Shown in pieces: positions 25,182 to 34,325 of a DNA stretch of 64,000 nucleotides. How positions within the stretch are numbered: the first letter of the stretch is position 1; each line of letters starts with the position of its first letter. The notes below the pieces were generated by a model, which was not told the DNA's origin, made no database searches, and worked only from the letters and a program-made list of their open reading frames with translations. Both the position numbers and the translations under genes were made by a program. The stretch lies in the NCBI GenBank assembly GCA_023409735.1, contig JAEYRB010000054.1:62001-126000 (forward strand). The letters run 5' to 3'. This DNA is from Bacillota bacterium. Lineage in GTDB: Bacteria; Bacillota; Clostridia; Acetivibrionales; DTU013.

Positions 25182-27632
25182 TCACATCATGCTTGACGGA
25201 TTGATATCCATGGAAAGCTCTACATCACTTTTCCCCTTCTTCATTCTGAATTCAGCTTCTGCTATCGTTAGTATATCCGTTAATTTATCAATTGAATTAC
25301 ATTTAATAATGATCCTCCACCTATAACGATTTCTGAGCCTCGCCAGCGGCGCACGTACAGGTCCCGGCAGCAATCCGTTTTCTTGCTCATGAGCTATGCT
25401 TTGAACAATAGTATCATATGTGCTTTTTGCCGATTCATAAGCGAGCCGGTCATTTGGAGAGCTGATAAATAAGCAAGCTATATTTGTGAACGGGGGATAA
25501 TTAAGCCTTTTCCTGATTTCAGTCTCTTGCCTGAAAAACGTGTCGTAATCATGGCTGCAGGCTGAAATTATGCTGTAATCATCAGTATTATAGGTCTGAA
25601 TGATCACTCTTCCAGGCAGCTCGCCTCTTCCGGCCCTTCCTGCCACTTGGGTAAGTAACTGAAAGGTTCGCTCAGATGCCCTGAAATCATCAATACCCAG
25701 GAGGCTGTCTGCAGCCAAGGCTCCTACTAGTGTAACATTGGGGAAATCATGCCCTTTTACTATCATTTGTGTTCCTACAAGTATATTAATATTTTGATTT
25801 CTGAATTTATCGAGTATTTCCTCGTGAGAATGCTTGCCTGTGGTCGTATCCATATCCATTCTTATGACTGAAGCTCCGGGGAAATGCTTTTTTAATTCTT
25901 CCTCAACCTTCTGTGTCCCGGCTCCGAATTGCCGTATTGCACTGCTCCCGCACTTCGGGCAAACAGATGGCATTTTTACTGTGTAACCGCAGTAGTGGCA
26001 AATCAATCGATCTTCTTTTGCATGATATGTCATTGTAATATTGCAATGTCTGCATTTAAGCCTTATCCCGCAGCCTCTGCATAGAACGAAGGATGCATAG
26101 CCTCTTCTGTTGAGAAATAACATTGTTTGCTGTCCGGCATCTATATTTTTTTTGATCTCCTCAGAAAGTATACTGCTGAAAATCGACCTGTTTCCCTCTT
26201 CAAGCTCCCTTCTCATGTCAACGATCTCAGCTTTTGGCATTATAAGGGCATTGGCACGCTCCTTCATGGTTAGAAATCCCATTTCGCCATTTTTTGCTCT
26301 TTGATATGTATCGACCGATGGTGTTGCAGACCCATAAAGCAGCAGTGCTCCATTTACCTTGCACCTTTGAACTGCGATTTGTGCTGCACTGTATTTAGGA
26401 GTAGTTTCTGATTTGTAAGAGTTTTCGTGTTCTTCATCAATAATTATTACTCCTATATTCTCAAAGGGAGCAAATACAGCGGAACGCGCTCCAACTACGA
26501 CCATCACGCTGCCATCCTTTATCAGCCTCCACTGGTCGTACCTCTCTCCCAGTGAAAGCCTGCTATGCTGTACCGCCACACGCTCACCGAAACGTCCTCT
26601 GAAGCGGTCCACCATCTGCGGTGTGAGCGAAATTTCGGGCACCAGAACAATAGCCTGTCTGCCCTGGTCAAGTACATGCTGTATAAGCTGCAGATAAACC
26701 TCCGTTTTGCCACTGCCTGTTACTCCATGAAGTAACAATTCACTAAAGTCTCTGCTGTCTGCAGACTCACATAACCTTTCAAGAACGTGGGACTGTTCGG
26801 CTGTGGGCTTAAGAGGCTTTGTGCCGGCCACATCACGATGTTTCATGGGATCCCTGTTGATTTCTATATCTCTATAGGATATATACCCCATTTTTCTGAG
26901 CGTATCAGGTACAGAGGCAGAAACGGAAGCAAATCTCATTAAATCTGATACAGCAATGTATTCGTTCTCCATAAGCATCTCAAGTACTCTTATCTGCTGG
27001 ATCCGCTTTATCTGACCTTTTTCAATATCTTCTCTTACGCCTTCTGCATCTATTGCTAGCTCTGCAACTCTAACCTTCTTCTCCTTCACCGCACATGAGT
27101 ATTGCTCTGTAACTTTAATTATTCCTGCTGCTTCCAGAGCTTTTAAATGACCTGTGAAACCGCTTTTTATACATGACTGTTCCCTAAGCTGAGAGTACTC
27201 AAGAACACTATCCTCTGTTTCCAGTAAATCAACGATCTTTTGCTTGCTGGAAGGAAGATCGGTAACATGATTAAGCAATCTTACTACCTTCAGGCTCTTT
27301 ATACCGATTCCCGCAGGAAGCATGCATTTGATTGCAGCTGAAAACGTACAGAAGTACCTTTTTTTCATCCATCCGGCAAGTTCTATCTGCTCCTTTGTAA
27401 GGACTGGCTTTTTGTCAAGTACCTTTTTGATGCTCTTTAGGCATTTATACTCTGATATCTCTTTAAAACCGACAACATACCCTTCCTTAAAGGTATTGCC
27501 TCCACCGAAGGGGACGATTACCCTCATGCCCTCATAAAGCGTTTTACTCAAGCTTTCGGGCACGCAATAATCATATTCCCTGTCAAATTCGCGTGTTGTC
27601 CTGTCTATTACCACAACGGCAATCTTATCCAT
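25182..27632 (-). CDS. priA: primosomal protein N' (replication restart helicase PriA)
   Basis: This 816-aa 3'-5' DNA helicase restarts stalled forks. The N-terminal DNA-binding domain (~1-105) is followed by a winged-helix region and a SF2 helicase core: GVTGSGKTEVY (Walker A, ~310), IIIDEEHENSY (DEEH box, ~400). A zinc region inserted in the core has four CxxC pairs (CRGCGIRLKC, CHYCG, CPKCG; ~525-570). Then come the C-terminal helicase motifs (QVAGRAGRG) and the PriA C-domain. It is the first gene of the long operon. The 150-nt gap before def could hold an internal promoter. Confidence 0.97.
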   Translation of the reverse strand: MDKIAVVVIDRTTREFDREYDYCVPESLSKTLYEGMRVIVPFGGGNTFKEGYVVGFKEISEYKCLKSIKKVLDKKPVLTKEQIELAGWMKKRYFCTFSAAIKCMLPAGIGIKSLKVVRLLNHVTDLPSSKQKIVDLLETEDSVLEYSQLREQSCIKSGFTGHLKALEAAGIIKVTEQYSCAVKEKKVRVAELAIDAEGVREDIEKGQIKRIQQIRVLEMLMENEYIAVSDLMRFASVSASVPDTLRKMGYISYRDIEINRDPMKHRDVAGTKPLKPTAEQSHVLERLCESADSRDFSELLLHGVTGSGKTEVYLQLIQHVLDQGRQAIVLVPEISLTPQMVDRFRGRFGERVAVQHSRLSLGERYDQWRLIKDGSVMVVVGARSAVFAPFENIGVIIIDEEHENSYKSETTPKYSAAQIAVQRCKVNGALLLYGSATPSVDTYQRAKNGEMGFLTMKERANALIMPKAEIVDMRRELEEGNRSIFSSILSEEIKKNIDAGQQTMLFLNRRGYASFVLCRGCGIRLKCRHCNITMTYHAKEDRLICHYCGYTVKMPSVCPKCGSSAIRQFGAGTQKVEEELKKHFPGASVIRMDMDTTTGKHSHEEILDKFRNQNINILVGTQMIVKGHDFPNVTLVGALAADSLLGIDDFRASERTFQLLTQVAGRAGRGELPGRVIIQTYNTDDYSIISACSHDYDTFFRQETEIRKRLNYPPFTNIACLFISSPNDRLAYESAKSTYDTIVQSIAHEQENGLLPGPVRAPLARLRNRYRWRIIIKCNSIDKLTDILTIAEAEFRMKKGKSDVELSMDINPSSMM

Positions 27633-27654
27633 CTATTTTCCTCATATATAACAC

Positions 27655-27825
27655 AGTCATTCCCGCTGAAGTAAGCATACGCACGCAGGGACGGTTCTTC
27701 TGTGTTCTTTCTGGCATTATCAACACCCCCGTCCTTGTGATATGCATGATATATGCTGCAAGACGAAAGTTGTTACACACTGTCCCCGTGATAAGTCTGC
27801 GTCCCTGTGACACGAGGCTGCATCG
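27655..27825 (-). repeat. REP-like intergenic repeat remnant upstream of priA
   Basis: On the minus strand the segment repeats a GGGAC-type core in varied context: TGTCACAGGGACG, TATCACGGGGACAG, TATCACAAGGACGGG, and then the inverse AGAACCGTCCCTG. Sequences like GGGACGGTTCTTCTGTGTTC are, to my knowledge, common in Clostridia near REP-associated (Y1) transposases. No transposase gene is present here. Confidence 0.5.
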
Positions 27826-27954
27826 AAAATGCTAAATATAATCTTAATTATACATCATGAAGGCTGTGTTTTCTATGCACAGTATTCGTTACTCATTGCG
27901 AACCGTATCTGTATACTATTATTGAACAAAAATAGTCATGCCTATCATGTCTAA

Positions 27955-28014
27955 CAAAAGTCTAGGGGCATCGAACACTCCTCGCATTTTTGCTATAGAC
28001 CCTCGGTTAACGCC
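27955..28014 (-). repeat. dispersed hairpin repeat, copy C
   Basis: Read on the minus strand: GGCGTTAACCGAGGGTCTAT, then AGCAAAA, a GC-rich arm and CGATGCCCCTAGACTTTT. It is nearly co-linear with copy D (55562-55630). Confidence 0.65.
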
Positions 28015-28016
28015 AT

Positions 28017-28051
28017 TAAAAAAACGCAACCGATTTCTTAAGTCGATTGCG
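28017..28051 (-). terminator. terminator of the sigma/anti-sigma operon
   Basis: On the minus strand, CGCAATCGA pairs with TCGGTTGCG (one G-U pair) and is followed by TTTTTTTAAT, about 20 nt after the stop codon of the gene ending at 28073. Confidence 0.85.
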
Positions 28052-28072
28052 CTTTCCTAAATTATTCATTTG

Positions 28073-29296
28073 TTAGTTGAAACTGCCGTCCCATGTAGGC
28101 ATATTAGATATGAACGCTCTGTCAACCGCAGGTACATAGTAAGCGCCATAGGTTTTAAGTCCGTTGTCTCTTTCCTCTTCCGGCAATTCAACATAGAAAC
28201 GGTAATATGGCATATAGTATTCTTCTTGTTCCCCTGTCCTATAGACAAGCTCAGCTTTTTTGACATACTCCAATCCAGGCATTTTATATGGAACAGTAGT
28301 CAGGTAATTTCCATTCGATAGTAGTTGGCTTGCTTCCTTAGAGGTTATTATTGGATAGTCCCCTACTTTATCAGATAAAACAGGCCGATAAATTCTTATC
28401 AGAAACAGCTTTCCCTCATCGTCACAATAGAAAGCCACACGGTTAAAATTGTAATTGATTATTTGTTCGTTTATGCTGCCACCTGCATCAAAAAATTCAA
28501 TCGAATATCTCTGTTGATTATAAATGTTGTAGTCGCCACCGTAAATGTTCACCTTTGGATTGTCAATACCAATTATGTCCTTGTATTTGGTTTTTAAATA
28601 CTCAGCCACAGCAACCATTTCATCGTAAGCTGCATAATGCGTAAAGTTATATTCACTGGGGAGCGATACTGCAGGGTCTAAAGAGATTTTAGCTGTCATT
28701 GCCTGGTCAACTTCGATTTTCAATCCATCTGCTTTAACCATCAGCTTTGTCGGGTCAAAGTATCCATCGGATATAGTACCTCCTCCAATTTGCAGCTTGT
28801 CAATAATTTTTTGCTTTGTTTCCTCGTCCGGCACATCGTTACTACTAACCAGCCCATTCGTATCAAGCCCGAATCTGTTGGCAGCCTCCAATAAAAACTC
28901 CTGCATTTTATTAAAATCGGCTCTTGATGCAATATTATTTTTATTGTAGGTCAGTAGATTATGGAAGACTGGCAGCGCGGAGAGTTTTGAAGCCTCGCTC
29001 CAGGGATTTGCATTAACAAGCTCCGAAGCTTTATAAGCCATATATCCCTCAAATCCCATTGCTTCACCTGTATCTTCATTGATAGTAAGTAAGGGAAGTT
29101 TTGAAACGTCGTTTGCCGGTTCCTGTGGAAGGATTCTTATTCCTGCATACACCAGCAAAGCAAGACAAGCGGCGATGCTTGCCCACATCCACCAGCTTTT
29201 CCCACGCTTCCTTTTATTACGGCGTACCGCATCGGCTTCTTCTATGATATCATCATTCAACAAATTCAAAGCATCGCTAATATGTTCCTTTTTCAT
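28073..29296 (-). CDS. probable anti-sigma factor, single-pass membrane protein
   Basis: This 407-aa protein has a ~34-residue cytoplasmic N-terminus (ALNLLNDDIIEEADAVRR, then basic), one transmembrane segment (~35-53) and a ~350-residue outside domain that I do not recognise. It starts inside the 3' end of the ECF sigma gene (20-bp overlap). That topology and coupling are typical of an anti-sigma factor whose short inner part holds the sigma factor and whose outer part senses a signal. No zinc-binding HxxxCxxC motif is seen. The function is inferred from context only. Confidence 0.7.
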   Translation of the reverse strand: MKKEHISDALNLLNDDIIEEADAVRRNKRKRGKSWWMWASIAACLALLVYAGIRILPQEPANDVSKLPLLTINEDTGEAMGFEGYMAYKASELVNANPWSEASKLSALPVFHNLLTYNKNNIASRADFNKMQEFLLEAANRFGLDTNGLVSSNDVPDEETKQKIIDKLQIGGGTISDGYFDPTKLMVKADGLKIEVDQAMTAKISLDPAVSLPSEYNFTHYAAYDEMVAVAEYLKTKYKDIIGIDNPKVNIYGGDYNIYNQQRYSIEFFDAGGSINEQIINYNFNRVAFYCDDEGKLFLIRIYRPVLSDKVGDYPIITSKEASQLLSNGNYLTTVPYKMPGLEYVKKAELVYRTGEQEEYYMPYYRFYVELPEEERDNGLKTYGAYYVPAVDRAFISNMPTWDGSFN

Positions 29297-29849
29297 AAAA
29301 CTCCTCCTTTTCCAGATAAGCTTTTAGTCCTTGTCGTGTGCGATATAACATACTTTTTACCTTCGATTCGCTCACATTATAATAAGCAGCGACATCTTTG
29401 ATAGAGTCCATATAGTAATATCTTCCGACAAAGGTGTTGCGGGCTTCTGCAGACAGTGTATAAAGATAGGAGCTTATCATCCTGGCTAATAGGTTCAATT
29501 CCACGCTCTGTTCCGTTGTTGCTCTATCGGTAATACATTCATCCAGTTCCGAAAGTGATATGGTATATTCTGACGCTCTCCGCTTTTCTCTGTTTCGTGT
29601 CCGGAGTATGTCAATTGACAGCTGTCGTGTAATTCTCCCAAGGTAAGTTGCAAAGACGTTTGGCTTATGAGGTGGTATAGAATTCCATGCTTTTAAGTAG
29701 GTATCATTTACGCTTTCCTTACTATCACCTAAATTCGAAAGAACATTGTATGCAATTTTTAAGAGATATCGTCCATACTTCAGTTCCGTTTCCTGTATAG
29801 CGGTTTCATCCCGCTGCAAGTATAATTCAACAATCATATCATCCTGCAT
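29277..29849 (-). CDS. ECF-type RNA polymerase sigma factor
   Basis: This 190-aa protein has region 2 (YGRYLLKIAYNVL, DTYLKAWNSIPP, TYLGRITRQLSIDILRTRNR) and region 4 with a helix-turn-helix (IKDVAAYYNVSESKVKSMLYRTRQGLKAYL). GTG 29855 is possible, but AAAGGAGG fits ATG 29849, 7 nt downstream. It overlaps the presumed anti-sigma gene. Extracytoplasmic-function sigma factors redirect RNA polymerase in response to envelope stress; the regulon is unknown. A self-activated promoter would be expected upstream, but I could not identify one. Confidence 0.9.
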   Translation of the reverse strand: MQDDMIVELYLQRDETAIQETELKYGRYLLKIAYNVLSNLGDSKESVNDTYLKAWNSIPPHKPNVFATYLGRITRQLSIDILRTRNREKRRASEYTISLSELDECITDRATTEQSVELNLLARMISSYLYTLSAEARNTFVGRYYYMDSIKDVAAYYNVSESKVKSMLYRTRQGLKAYLEKEEFYEKGTY

Positions 29850-30166
29850 AGGCACTCCTCCTTTCTCATTTAATGTTATTTACCTTCACTATATATCCCG
29901 ATAAAAATCTGATTTGGTTGCACTAAAAATGGTTTTTCCTTAAAAAAGTATAGCATACAAAAAAGTTGCTAGGCACCTGCCGTTGTATTAATAAAAAATT
30001 TTTTATGATACAATATAATGAGCATTCCGGTTCTGTGGATAGCAATGTACATCTATTGATGAAAATCGGAATTACATCCCGGCATTATAGAGATAATAGC
30101 ATAAACATCAATCCTTAACTACTTCAAATCATGGGAATATTATATTGAGATATTACAGAGGTATAA
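29850..30166. other. divergent gap between sigma factor gene and tmcAL
   Basis: This AT-rich region must hold promoters for both directions. A TATAAT at about 30014-30019 faces tmcAL, without a good -35 box. Nothing else is seen. Confidence 0.5.
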
Positions 30167-31423
30167 ATGAAGGTTTTAGGTATAGTTGCAGAATATAATC
30201 CTTTTCACAATGGACACAAGTACCATCTTGAAAAATGCCGATCTATTTCAGGCGCAGACTGCATAGTTGCTGTTATGAGCGGTAATTTTACACAACGTGG
30301 CGAACCAGCTATTGTAGATAAGTGGGCAAGGTGCGAAATGGCTCTTTTAAACGGAGTAGATCTTGTTATAGAGCTTCCCTGTATCTATGCTATGTCCAGT
30401 GCAGAATACTTTGCCTATGGAGCATTAAAGCTTCTGGATAGTATGGGGCATGTAGATATGCTCTGCTTTGGCAGTGAGTGTGGAAGTATCGACAAGCTGG
30501 ATACTATAGCAGACATCTTATGTAATGAGCCTGACGAATATAAGGTACTTTTAAAAAAAGCACTATCTGAGGGGAGATCTTTCCCATCAGCACGTCATGA
30601 CGCCATGAAGTGTTATCTAAAAATGAAAAGCTATAATGCTGCTTTTTCTGATGTGCTCAAAACTCCCAATAACATACTGGGAATAGAATACCTCAAAGCC
30701 TTGAAAAGGCTTGGCAGCAGCATTCAACCCTTAACCTTCGGCAGGATTGGAAATGATTATAATTCCACGGAAATGACAGGTGACATCAGCAGCGCTACTG
30801 CTATACGAAGGCTTATAGCAACTAATGGGCAACATGCTGCAATAGCTCAGCTTAAGTCTGCATTACCTGACGCATCTCTAGAAATACTCGAACGTGAATT
30901 TGAACTTGGTAAAGGTCCTGTATTTCCTTCTGATTACTCAATACTTCTTTTATCTATGCTAAGAAAAATGACCGCTGAAAAAATAGCTGAGCTTCCTTAT
31001 ATGGAAAAAGGGTTGGAAAATAGAATAAAGCTTGCTGCGGATACATCAGGAACCTATGAGGAGCTCCTGGAGAAAATAGGTACAAAAAGATATGCTGCCA
31101 CAAGGATACAACGTTGTATGCTCAGCCTACTAACAGGTTTGACAAACGATGTATTTAAAAATTTTAACGACAACTTTGGTCCGTCATATATAAGAATCCT
31201 CGGTTTTAATGATATCGGCAGGCAGCTCTTATCACTTATTAAAAAAACTGCTTTACTTCCTATTGTAACAAAAACAGCTGACTTTAAGAATTCAAACATT
31301 CCAGAAGTAGCCTCAATGCTCAGCATCGAGGCTTCCTCAACAGATCAGTATGTACTCGCATTCAAAAACCCTTCGTTGCGAAAATCAGGTGCCGAATATA
31401 CCCATGGAATTGTCCGGATATAA
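30167..31423 (+). CDS. tmcAL: tRNA(Met) cytidine acetate ligase TmcAL
   Basis: This 418-aa nucleotidyltransferase-fold enzyme activates acetate with ATP and acetylates C34 of elongator tRNA-Met. The N-terminus GIVAEYNPFHNGHKYHL holds the HxGH nucleotide-binding motif, followed by AVMSGNFTQRGEPAIVDKW and FGSECG. The C-terminal part is a helical tRNA-binding domain. Length and motifs match the Bacillus YlbM family. It appears monocistronic. Its stop is 70 nt from the convergent isomerase gene with no clear terminator. Confidence 0.93.
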   Translation: MKVLGIVAEYNPFHNGHKYHLEKCRSISGADCIVAVMSGNFTQRGEPAIVDKWARCEMALLNGVDLVIELPCIYAMSSAEYFAYGALKLLDSMGHVDMLCFGSECGSIDKLDTIADILCNEPDEYKVLLKKALSEGRSFPSARHDAMKCYLKMKSYNAAFSDVLKTPNNILGIEYLKALKRLGSSIQPLTFGRIGNDYNSTEMTGDISSATAIRRLIATNGQHAAIAQLKSALPDASLEILEREFELGKGPVFPSDYSILLLSMLRKMTAEKIAELPYMEKGLENRIKLAADTSGTYEELLEKIGTKRYAATRIQRCMLSLLTGLTNDVFKNFNDNFGPSYIRILGFNDIGRQLLSLIKKTALLPIVTKTADFKNSNIPEVASMLSIEASSTDQYVLAFKNPSLRKSGAEYTHGIVRI

Positions 31424-31492
31424 CATTTCCATGCCACATTACCAACAATCCATTACATTAAGGTATTAAGAAGCGATTACGCAATTCAAGTA

Positions 31493-32440
31493 TTAAAGTT
31501 CGAGTACTCTTTGTTCTCTTTCGCGGAAATAGCGAGCTGTATTCATAACAAGCTTATCCAGCATTTCCGGATTTGGCTTTCCGTTCATAGCCGGATACGG
31601 ATTGGCACCCGGGCCCAATGGTTCAGGAGTTACGAAACAGCTGTCATTATTGTAATTTATTAAATATAAAGCCATAATAATAGTATCCAGATCCAAAAAG
31701 CCTTCACCCAATGCGCATCGGTTTGTATCGGCCATATGTAAATTTGTCAATTGATCGCCCGCATCCAGGATAGCTTGTCCTATATGGCTTTCACTCACAA
31801 GCATGTGATACACATCGCCATTAATATGCTGCACCCCCGGATTATCCACAGCCTTAATATATTGTTTGGCTTCGTCAAAAGTGTGAATAAAGCTGACTTC
31901 CGCTGCGCGAATCGGTTCGATTGCAGCACGCACTCCATACTCTACAAATAAATCGGCTACTGTCCTGAGTGATTCCACACTGCGCTCGAACTCAGATGTG
32001 TCATATGCATCCGGGCGACCCACAGCTCCCGGCACAACAAGGAGATATTGACCTCCCATTTCAGCGGTAAAAGCAATTTCTCTTTTCAGATAATCTATTG
32101 CTGCTTGTCTTTGTATACCTCTGTTACTGGACAGGTCATTGTCATGCGAGAACATACCACAGATACCCGAGACCTTGATTCCATAATGTTCAAGTATCTG
32201 CTTTGTCTCAGAGAGTTTATACCCGATATCAGCGCCATAATGGTTTCCATGCAGTTCTATGTAACGAATACCTGCCTTCTCTAGTCTTTTGCAGCTTTCA
32301 GAAAAATTCTCCAGGCCAAATCCCCAGTTTGACCATGATAGATTCATGGGTTTACAGAATTTCTCAGGACATTCCTTTTTAAGCTTTAGAAAAGCTTCTC
32401 GAATTTTCTCGTTCTTAATTTCAAAATTTTGCATTTTCAT
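31493..32440 (-). CDS. sugar phosphate isomerase/epimerase family TIM-barrel protein
   Basis: This 315-aa protein has the AP endonuclease 2/xylose isomerase-like TIM fold. Metal-binding residues expected in this family are in place: Glu in AIEPIRAAE, Asp in NGDVYHM, His in NLHMADTNR and Glu in VTPEPLG. That set is like tagatose/psicose 3-epimerases and inosose-type enzymes, so it probably isomerises or epimerises a sugar or sugar derivative. It has no operon partners, so the substrate is unknown. A rhamnulokinase gene lies 10 kb away and is not linked. Confidence 0.85.
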   Translation of the reverse strand: MKMQNFEIKNEKIREAFLKLKKECPEKFCKPMNLSWSNWGFGLENFSESCKRLEKAGIRYIELHGNHYGADIGYKLSETKQILEHYGIKVSGICGMFSHDNDLSSNRGIQRQAAIDYLKREIAFTAEMGGQYLLVVPGAVGRPDAYDTSEFERSVESLRTVADLFVEYGVRAAIEPIRAAEVSFIHTFDEAKQYIKAVDNPGVQHINGDVYHMLVSESHIGQAILDAGDQLTNLHMADTNRCALGEGFLDLDTIIMALYLINYNNDSCFVTPEPLGPGANPYPAMNGKPNPEMLDKLVMNTARYFREREQRVLEL

Positions 32441-32692
32441 TTTAACTCCTCACTATCTGTGAATATTTTTTACTTCTCTTTCTTAATTAGTACAGCTGCT
32501 TGTCAATCAAACACATCAGTCTGGAATCATGTCCCTTAATAAGCTAACATGTTATAGATATTCCAATATAATTTTATGTAAACTGCGGACATATTTCAAT
32601 GGTTTTTCTTGCAACTTATCTTATAAATTTTTCATAACAATCTTACATTAAACTTTATGCTGCTCATATTAGTAACTTATACCTGCAACTCC
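32441..32692. other. gap upstream of tyrS without T-box
   Basis: The 309-nt divergent gap before tyrS was searched for a T-box leader (GGTGGNACCGCG-type antiterminator). None was seen, and the promoter lies close to the gene, leaving a leader of only ~25 nt. Confidence 0.6.
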
Positions 32693-32721
32693 TTGTAATA
32701 CTAGCTCCAATGTGATAAAAT
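32693..32721 (+). promoter_or_regulatory. promoter of tyrS
   Basis: TTGTAA (32693-32698), 17-nt spacer, TAAAAT (32716-32721), 29 nt before the tyrS ATG. Confidence 0.7.
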
Positions 32722-32749
32722 ACACAAAAAACATACGAGGTAATAAGTT

Positions 32750-33979
32750 ATGCCAAACAGTGTATATGATGTACTTGAAGAGAGGGGTTTCATTGCCCAG
32801 CTGACACACGAAAAGGAAATCAAAGAGCTTCTTGAAAACGAGAAGGTCACTTTTTATATAGGCTTTGACCCCACTGCTGACAGCCTCCATGTAGGTCATT
32901 TCCTTCAGATGATGGTTATGGCTCACATGCAAAGAGCAGGCCACAAACCAATAGCGCTTATTGGCGGTGGTACCGCTATGGTCGGAGATCCTTCGGGAAG
33001 AAGCGACATGCGCAAAATGATGACAAGGGAAACTATCCAGCATAATGCAGACTGCTTCAAAAAGCAGCTATCAAGATTCATTGATTTTTCAGAGGGTAAA
33101 GCATTAATGGTAGACAACTCAGAATGGCTTCTTAACCTCAATTATGTTGATTTCCTTAGAGACATCGGCGTTTACTTTTCTGTTAATAGAATGCTTACAG
33201 CAGAGTGCTTTAAATCAAGAATGGAAAAAGGCCTTACCTTTATAGAGTTTAACTACATGCTTATGCAAAGCTATGACTACCTTGTTCTTAACCAGAAGCA
33301 TGGCTGCGTTATCGAACTTGGAGGCGATGACCAGTGGTCCAATATATTAGGCGGTATAGACCTTGTAAGGCGTGTTGAAGGTAAAGAGGCGTACGGTATG
33401 ACCTTTACCCTGCTTACTACAAGCGAGGGCAAGAAAATGGGTAAAACCGAAAAGGGCGCTCTCTGGCTCGATCCTGAAAAGACCTCTCCATTTGATTTCT
33501 ATCAATATTGGAGAAACATTGATGACGCAGATGTTGTTAAATGTCTCAAGCTTCTGACCTTCCTGCCTATGGACGAGATATTGAAGCTGGCAGAGCTTAA
33601 GGATGAAAAGATAAATGAAGCCAAGAAGGTTCTTGCATATGAGGTTACAAAGCTTGTTCACGGCGAAGAAGAAGCCTGCAAGGCAAGACAGCTGACAGAA
33701 GCTCTGTTCGGCGGCAAAGGCAGTACAGAAAACATGCCGACTACTGAAATTACTCTTGATGAAGTTAAGAATGGTTTGAACATCCTTGACCTGCTTGTGA
33801 AGACAGGACTCGTTCCATCAAAGGGCGAAGGGCGCAGACTTGTCCAACAGGGCGGCATCTATGCAGGGGAAGCCACAATACCTTCAATAGATTTCCAGTT
33901 AAGTGAGGAGCTTTTCAAAGATGGAGAGCTTATAATTAAGAAGGGCAAAAAGACTTACCACAAAATAATATTGAAATGA
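32750..33979 (+). CDS. tyrS: tyrosyl-tRNA synthetase
   Basis: This 409-aa class I synthetase joins tyrosine to tRNA-Tyr. The HIGH-like motif is DSLHVGHF (~45), the KMSKS-like motif is KKMGKTEKG (~232), and GGDDQWSNI and a C-terminal S4 RNA-binding domain (~345-409; GEGRRLVQQGGIY) are intact. It belongs to the TyrZ-like/short-KMSKS group rather than the classical KFGKT one by inspection only. GAGGTAA precedes the ATG. A good terminator follows. No T-box leader is present, unlike many Firmicute tyrS genes. Confidence 0.96.
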   Translation: MPNSVYDVLEERGFIAQLTHEKEIKELLENEKVTFYIGFDPTADSLHVGHFLQMMVMAHMQRAGHKPIALIGGGTAMVGDPSGRSDMRKMMTRETIQHNADCFKKQLSRFIDFSEGKALMVDNSEWLLNLNYVDFLRDIGVYFSVNRMLTAECFKSRMEKGLTFIEFNYMLMQSYDYLVLNQKHGCVIELGGDDQWSNILGGIDLVRRVEGKEAYGMTFTLLTTSEGKKMGKTEKGALWLDPEKTSPFDFYQYWRNIDDADVVKCLKLLTFLPMDEILKLAELKDEKINEAKKVLAYEVTKLVHGEEEACKARQLTEALFGGKGSTENMPTTEITLDEVKNGLNILDLLVKTGLVPSKGEGRRLVQQGGIYAGEATIPSIDFQLSEELFKDGELIIKKGKKTYHKIILK

Positions 33980-33996
33980 TACGCCATTAAGTAAAA

Positions 33997-34044
33997 GCCT
34001 GCAGAGCCAAAAGCCTGCAGGCCTTATTTTAACCTTTTTTTACT
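33997..34044 (+). terminator. terminator of tyrS
   Basis: A perfect 8-bp stem GCCTGCAG (33997-34004) / CTGCAGGC (34015-34022) is followed by T-rich sequence ending in TTTTTT. Confidence 0.8.
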
Positions 34045-34071
34045 TTGCTTGTTGTACTGTTGCTCTGTTAA

Positions 34072-34199
34072 TCTGTTTTGTCAACACTATTAATCTATGC
34101 CGTCTTCTCCGTTAATCTGTTCTGTCTTCTCCGTTACTCTATGCCATCTTCTCCGTTACTCTATACCGTCTTCTCCGTTAATCTATGCTGCTGTGTTAA
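34072..34199. repeat. 22-bp tandem repeat, five units plus a decayed sixth
   Basis: Exact 22-nt periodicity: units start at 34072, 34094, 34116, 34138 and 34160, with the pattern TCTATGCCGTCTTCTCCGTTAA and variants; a shorter unit follows at 34182. The flanks carry more decayed TCTGTTNT...TTAATC copies. It lies between convergent tyrS and the RNase J gene. Confidence 0.85.
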
Positions 34200-34325
34200 T
34201 CTACTGTTTTATTAATCTGTTCTATAAATAAATGTCCTGTTAATCAACTGCACTGATCACTATTTCGCAAAACCGATATATATCTCTACTAATGTGCTTT
34301 GTTGATATGTTCTTATAAATCCATT

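Noticed and set aside
27625..27813. 62-aa frame across the REP-like region
   Set aside because: It overlaps the start of priA and the repeat patch, has no SD and reads through repeat sequence only.
32441..32749. Possible T-box leader before tyrS
   Set aside because: No specifier-loop or antiterminator consensus is seen and the promoter is only ~30 nt upstream of the gene.
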